Shown in pieces: positions 10,183 through 13,910 of a stretch of 13,910 bases of DNA. The notes under the pieces are model-generated. The model made no database searches and was not told the DNA's origin. It worked only from the letters and a program-made list of their open reading frames with translations. A program made the position numbers and the translations under genes. Location of the stretch: positions 1 through 13,910 of the forward strand of contig CAYMDN010000032.1 of the NCBI GenBank assembly GCA_964389545.1, in the 5' to 3' direction. Position 1 is the stretch's first letter, and each line of letters starts with the position of its first letter. This stretch comes from UMGS1781 sp964389545. Lineage in GTDB: Bacteria; Bacillota; Clostridia; TANB77; CAG-508.

Positions 10183-12459
10183 ATGAGTGATAATGAGTTA
10201 ATAAAAGAAAGTAATAATTTTAACAAAATTCAAATTATAGGTGCAAAAGAAAATAACCTAAAAAATGTATCACTTGAAATAGATAAGCATAAATTTAATG
10301 TTGTTACTGGAGTGTCAGGTAGTGGAAAGTCATCGTTAGTTTTTGACTGTATTTATGCAATGGCACAGACATCTTTTTATGATACACTATCAACATATGT
10401 TGTAAAAAATCTTCCTAAAATAAATAAACCAAATGTCGATAAGATTAGTAACTTATCTCCTTGTGTTTTAGTAGAACAGAAAAAACTTGGAACAAATCCT
10501 AGAAGTACAGTGGGAACTTATACAGAAATTTATACATATTTACGATTACTATTCTCAAGAGTTGGATTTCCTATTTATGACAGTAACTATTTTTCTTTTA
10601 ATACGTCTAAAGGTGCATGCAAAAAATGTGGAGGATTAGGTGTTGAATTAATAGTTGACTTATCAAAACTAATCGACTTTAATTTATCTTTAAATGAAGG
10701 AGCTATAAGACATAGAACATGGAAAGTAGACTCTCGTTATTTTAATATCCAAAAATCAACGGGTTATTTTGACATGGATAAAAAGATAAAAGATTATTCT
10801 AAAGAAGAATTGGATTTACTTCTTTATAAAGAGCAAACTACTTTTATGAACCAAAATGAAGGTTTTGTTCAAAACTGGTCTTATGAGGGAATAGTAAGTA
10901 GATTAATTAAAAGGCAAGCAGATTCTAGAGGATTACAAATCAATGATTATGATAGAGAATTTTTTAAAGAAGCGGAATGTTCTATGTGTGGAGGTTCAAG
11001 ACTAAATGAAGAAGCACTAGCAGTAAAAGTTCATAATAAAAGTCTAAAGGATTTATTAAATTTAGAAATAATTGATTTATATGAATTTGTCTCAACAATT
11101 GATGAAGTACAGGCTATAGAAATAGTTTCCAAAATGAAAAAAGATTTAAAAAGTTTAATCGATTTAGGAATTGGTTACCTAAACTTAAATAGAGGAATTG
11201 GCACTTTATCAAATGGAGAAGCGCAAAAAATCAAATTAGCAAAGAGCATGAATAATACTTTAAATGAACTTATTTATATAATGGATGAGCCAAGTTTAGG
11301 ATTCCATAGCAGAGACGTTAATAAAATAATTAAAGCAATTAAAAATATTGTGGAAAGTAATAACACAGCGATTGTAGTTGAGCATAATAGAGAAGTAATA
11401 AATAGTGCAGATAATATTATCGATATAGGACCAGAGTCTGGAACAAAGGGAGGAACAGTAGTTTATAATGGACAACTTAATGGAATATTAGAAAATCCTA
11501 ATTCAACTACAGGAAAATATTTAAAAGTTAAAAAACAAATTGATAGAGAAAATAAACCTATCAATGATTTCTATGAGATAAAAGATATTACTATAAATAA
11601 TATAAAGAACTTAGATATAAAAATTCCACTTGGAGTATTAACCTGTATAACTGGAGTATCGGGAAGTGGCAAGTCTTCTTTAATTAGATATTTAGTAAGC
11701 CATGACGATAAACTTATAAAAGTTGGAAAAGAGAATATTGGTTTAAATAGTAGAAGCAATGTAGCAACATATACTAAAACTTTTGATATTATTAGAGATA
11801 TATTTTCAAAAGAAAATAATGTTCCTGCAAGTGAATTTAGTTTTAACTCAACAGGAGCATGCGAACACTGTGGTGGATCAGGAATAATAAAAATGGATAT
11901 GCACTTTTTAGGTGATGTTAAACAGGTATGCGAAATTTGCCATGGAAAAAGATATAAAAAAGAAGTCTTAAACTATTTGTATAAAGGCAAAAATATAAAT
12001 GATGTTTTAGAAATGACCATACAGGAAGCGTTAGAGTTTTTTGATAATAAAGAGATTAAAGATAGATTAGAAATACTAAAAAATGTAGGACTAGAGTACT
12101 TAAAATTGGGACAAACATTAGACACATTATCAGGTGGAGAAGTACAAAGAGTAAATATGTCAAAATACTTAATTAAGAAAGGAAATATTTATATTTTTGA
12201 TGAGCCAACTCAAGGATTACATTTAAGAGACATAGAAGTGCTAAAAAATATAATGAAGAAAATGATAAATAATGGAAACACAATTATAGTTATTGAACAT
12301 AACTTAGACTTCATAATAGATGCAGACTATATTATTGATATGGGACCAGATGCAGGAAAAAATGGTGGACAAATAGTCTACGAAGGATACTTAAATAATA
12401 TTATTGATGCTAATACATACACAAGTATGGCAATAAAACAATATTTAGAAGCAAAATAG
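10183..12459 (+). CDS. UvrA-like tandem ABC ATPase, short class
   Basis: 758 residues from the ATG at 10183 (GGTGG at 10171-10175), against about 940 for housekeeping UvrA. Two ABC modules are intact: Walker A GVSGSGKSS at 43-51 and 491-499, signatures LSNGEAQ at 342-348 and LSGGEVQ at 649-655, Walker B with DEPSLG at 368-373 and DEPTQG at 673-678, and switch His at H401 and H706. Zinc CxxC pairs are C146/C149 with C266/C269, and C560/C563 with C583/C586. The N-terminal half retains NPRSTVGTYTEIYTYLRLLF at 105-124, but the segment is too short to hold the UvrB-binding and insertion domains of full UvrA. This matches UvrA2/DrrC-type paralogues linked to drug or DNA-lesion tolerance. It is a single-gene unit; activity in excision repair cannot be assumed. 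Confidence 0.88.
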   Translation: MSDNELIKESNNFNKIQIIGAKENNLKNVSLEIDKHKFNVVTGVSGSGKSSLVFDCIYAMAQTSFYDTLSTYVVKNLPKINKPNVDKISNLSPCVLVEQKKLGTNPRSTVGTYTEIYTYLRLLFSRVGFPIYDSNYFSFNTSKGACKKCGGLGVELIVDLSKLIDFNLSLNEGAIRHRTWKVDSRYFNIQKSTGYFDMDKKIKDYSKEELDLLLYKEQTTFMNQNEGFVQNWSYEGIVSRLIKRQADSRGLQINDYDREFFKEAECSMCGGSRLNEEALAVKVHNKSLKDLLNLEIIDLYEFVSTIDEVQAIEIVSKMKKDLKSLIDLGIGYLNLNRGIGTLSNGEAQKIKLAKSMNNTLNELIYIMDEPSLGFHSRDVNKIIKAIKNIVESNNTAIVVEHNREVINSADNIIDIGPESGTKGGTVVYNGQLNGILENPNSTTGKYLKVKKQIDRENKPINDFYEIKDITINNIKNLDIKIPLGVLTCITGVSGSGKSSLIRYLVSHDDKLIKVGKENIGLNSRSNVATYTKTFDIIRDIFSKENNVPASEFSFNSTGACEHCGGSGIIKMDMHFLGDVKQVCEICHGKRYKKEVLNYLYKGKNINDVLEMTIQEALEFFDNKEIKDRLEILKNVGLEYLKLGQTLDTLSGGEVQRVNMSKYLIKKGNIYIFDEPTQGLHLRDIEVLKNIMKKMINNGNTIIVIEHNLDFIIDADYIIDMGPDAGKNGGQIVYEGYLNNIIDANTYTSMAIKQYLEAK

Positions 12460-12484
12460 AAAAAATATATAAATAATTATTCTT

Positions 12485-12526
12485 AATGCAAAATGTAAAG
12501 CTTGAGTTGCATTTTGCATTTTTTTT
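12485..12526 (+). terminator. terminator after the UvrA-like gene
   Basis: A 14-bp stem with one G-U pair (12485-12498 with 12507-12520) and an eight-base loop is followed by eight T. It is the strongest AT-rich terminator in the window. Confidence 0.88.
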
Positions 12527-12543
12527 AAAAGTGCAACTGGAAG

Positions 12544-12571
12544 TTGATAGAATTTTAAATAAAACTACACT
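12544..12571 (+). promoter_or_regulatory. candidate promoter of the XRE-DUF2975 gene
   Basis: TTGATA (12544-12549) and TACACT (12566-12571) are 16 bp apart. A small CAACT-GGA-AGTTG inverted repeat (12534-12546) overlaps the -35 box and could be an operator for the regulator it precedes. Confidence 0.35.
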
Positions 12572-12600
12572 AAAATGAAGAATGAAGGAGGAGTAGTCTA

Positions 12601-13539
12601 ATGAAATTTGGAGAAAATTTATATAATTTACGAAAAACAGCTAAAATGAGCCAAGAAAAATTAGCAGAAAAAATGGAAGTAACAAGGCAAAGTGTATCAA
12701 AATGGGAAAATGGAGAAAGCTATCCAGAAATGGAAAAAATAATGAAATTGTGTAATATATTTCACTGTAAAATAAATGATTTGGTACACGAAAACATGGT
12801 AGATATAGATTCATTAGATGAAGATATAAAAATGAATGTAGTTAAGTTTAAAGAAGAAAAACAAAGAAAAATTAAAGGAATAAGCAAAGCAATTTATATA
12901 CTTAGTAGGATTGGAAAAATAATAGTTACAATAGCAATCCCAATTATAATTTTTCTAGTTATTGTTACCCCTATATTTATAAGTAATATAGAACTTAAAG
13001 ATGATACGATTATATTTAAAGGAAGTAAAATTAATGAAAAAATAATAATAACAGCAGAAAAAGTACAAGATGCAAGTACTATAAATGTAAAAGTAAATGA
13101 TACTCTAGTTGCTAATGAGAGTGATCAAGCGACTATTTTGCAAATGAAAAAAATATTAGAAAATAATTCTATGGGATATACTATAGCATATCTGGAATTA
13201 GGATATTTATGCTTAATAATCTGCTTAGTATTATATAGAATGACATTAAGCAGATTAGAAAAATTATTTATAAATATACATGAAGGAGATACACCATTTA
13301 CATTAGAAAATGTTAAGTATATAAAAGCGATAGCAAAACTTATGATTGTTACTCTTGCATTACCTACTTGTGGAGGAATAATATTTGAAAAAATATTAAA
13401 AACAGATTTGGATGTTGGATTTGAATTACTTGATATAATACAAATATTCTTCTTATATGGAATAGCTTATATTTTTGAATACGGATATGAAATACAACTA
13501 GATTCAAAAGGAAAGATGTACGGCGATGAAAATGAATAG
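12601..13539 (+). CDS. XRE-family regulator fused to DUF2975-like membrane domain
   Basis: 312 residues from the ATG at 12601, with GAAGGAGGAG at 12585-12594. Residues 4-62 are a Cro/C1-type helix-turn-helix (MSQEKLAEKMEVTRQSVSKW, residues 16-35). Residues 63-95 are a charged linker. Four hydrophobic helices follow: about 107-129, 193-213, 245-263 and 273-295. The 130-190 segment between the first two is polar and likely lies outside the cell. GDTPFTLENVKYIKAIA at 229-245 and IAYIFEYGYEIQLDS at 288-302 match, as I recall it, the DUF2975 family. The design is a membrane-tethered DNA-binding protein that may sense an envelope signal or ligand through the outer loop. The next gene is an ABC transporter ATPase with its own promoter, a common partner for such regulators; control of that transporter is inferred. 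Confidence 0.85.
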   Translation: MKFGENLYNLRKTAKMSQEKLAEKMEVTRQSVSKWENGESYPEMEKIMKLCNIFHCKINDLVHENMVDIDSLDEDIKMNVVKFKEEKQRKIKGISKAIYILSRIGKIIVTIAIPIIIFLVIVTPIFISNIELKDDTIIFKGSKINEKIIITAEKVQDASTINVKVNDTLVANESDQATILQMKKILENNSMGYTIAYLELGYLCLIICLVLYRMTLSRLEKLFINIHEGDTPFTLENVKYIKAIAKLMIVTLALPTCGGIIFEKILKTDLDVGFELLDIIQIFFLYGIAYIFEYGYEIQLDSKGKMYGDENE

Positions 13540-13563
13540 AAGTAAAGATTAATGTAATTCTAT

Positions 13564-13595
13564 GGCTGATAATTACTTGTTAATTATCGGCCTTT
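13564..13595 (+). terminator. terminator after the XRE-DUF2975 gene
   Basis: A 12-bp stem with one G-U pair (13564-13575 with 13581-13592) and loop CTTGT is followed by only TTT, so termination may be partial. That would let some transcripts enter the ABC transporter gene. Confidence 0.65.
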
Positions 13596-13605
13596 ATGCT
13601 ATAAT
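13577..13605 (+). promoter_or_regulatory. promoter of the ABC transporter gene, overlapping the terminator
   Basis: TTGTTA (13577-13582) and TATAAT (13600-13605) are 17 bp apart, with an extended -10 TGC at 13597-13599. The -35 box begins in the terminator loop. A further TATAAT at 13630-13635 lacks a well-spaced -35 box. Confidence 0.55.
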
Positions 13606-13662
13606 CATTTTGAAAAATTACAATATTTGTATAATATAGAATCAGGAAGGAGAAATCATAAT

Positions 13663-13910
13663 ATGAGTGATTTGATTTTAAAATGTGAAAACCTATGTAA
13701 ATCATTTGGTAAAAAACAGATATTAGACAATGTTTCTCTAGATATATATGAAGGGGATATATTAGGTTTCATAGGTCCAAATGGTGCAGGGAAAACAACT
13801 ACTATTAAATTAATATTAGGACTTCAAAATATCAACAGTGGAAAGGTAGAAATAAATGGATTTGATATAAAAAAGAATTTTGAAAAGGCTATAGAAAAAG
13901 TTGGAGCAAT
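13663..13910 (+). CDS. ABC transporter ATP-binding protein, N-terminal part
   Basis: The frame starts at ATG 13663 with AGGAAGGAG at 13644-13652 and runs off the right edge after 82 codons. It reads as the start of an ABC-2-type exporter ATPase: an A-loop region LCKSFGKKQILDNVSLDI at 11-28, GDILGFIGPNGAGKTTTIKL at 31-50 with Walker A at 38-45, and a SGKVEINGFDIKK strand pair at 59-71. The Q-loop, signature and Walker B lie beyond the window. This type usually pairs with a downstream membrane subunit and exports drugs, peptides or lipids. It follows a membrane-bound XRE regulator and has its own promoter. Confidence 0.92.
   Translation, partial: MSDLILKCENLCKSFGKKQILDNVSLDIYEGDILGFIGPNGAGKTTTIKLILGLQNINSGKVEINGFDIKKNFEKAIEKVGA

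Noticed and set aside
1..13910. CRISPR array, insertion sequence or prophage boundaries
   Set aside because: No regularly spaced repeats, transposase or integrase motifs, or tRNA-linked direct repeats are seen on either strand.

Overview
The window is low-GC DNA (hand-sampled stretches of the main genes are about 23-30% GC). It has A/T-ending codons, strong AGGAGG-type ribosome binding sites, ordinary use of TAA, TAG and TGA stops, and some TTG starts. This points to a Firmicute, most likely a gut-type clostridial lineage. Every gene I can support lies on the + strand. Most units end in an intrinsic terminator, several directly followed by the next promoter. I see no rRNA, tRNA, CRISPR array, transposase or integrase.

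Layout. (1) 3-164: end of an alkyltransferase-like (MGMT/ATL) gene. (2) 262-879: an XRE regulator with a C-terminal zinc ribbon, then a 53-residue two-helix membrane protein with a TTG start; a perfect 12-bp terminator follows. (3) 1019-3622: a redox operon behind a MerR-type promoter (19-bp spacer over a palindrome). It encodes a membrane-anchored flavodoxin, a carboxymuconolactone decarboxylase-cupin fusion, a small ParB/Srx-fold protein and a flavin reductase-like split-barrel protein. (4) 3652-4231: a short transcription unit whose distal part is about 46% GC, so compositionally foreign. It has its own promoter, two tiny reading frames and a GC-rich terminator. (5) 4265-7055: a 735-residue protein that I read as a HipA/PI3-4-kinase-like kinase fused to an R-S-E ADP-ribosyltransferase, followed by a 144-residue partner of unknown function. 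(6) 7034-7698: 3-methyladenine DNA glycosylase I. (7) 7720-10131: a second MerR-type promoter with almost the same operator, a MerR regulator with a Cys at position 52, and a DXS-like thiamine-diphosphate enzyme. (8) 10113-12526: a UvrA-like tandem ATPase of the short class. (9) 12544-13595: an XRE regulator fused to a DUF2975-like membrane domain. (10) 13577-end: the start of an ABC transporter ATPase.

How the parts may work together. The two MerR-type promoters, about 6.7 kb apart, share an operator core (GAGTTAACT), which suggests that the MerR protein at 7897 controls both its own operon and the redox operon. The operator and Cys52 resemble the NmlR/AdhR group of thiol- and aldehyde-responsive activators, so I infer an electrophile or aldehyde stress regulon. 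The DXS-like enzyme keeps its cofactor motifs but appears to lack both arginines that hold the glyceraldehyde-3-phosphate phosphate in true DXS, so it may use another aldehyde acceptor.

The least ordinary element is the kinase-ADP-ribosyltransferase fusion with its partner gene. It sits directly downstream of the foreign-looking small unit and looks like an effector, conflict or signalling module. All functional calls are motif reading by eye; no database search was run.
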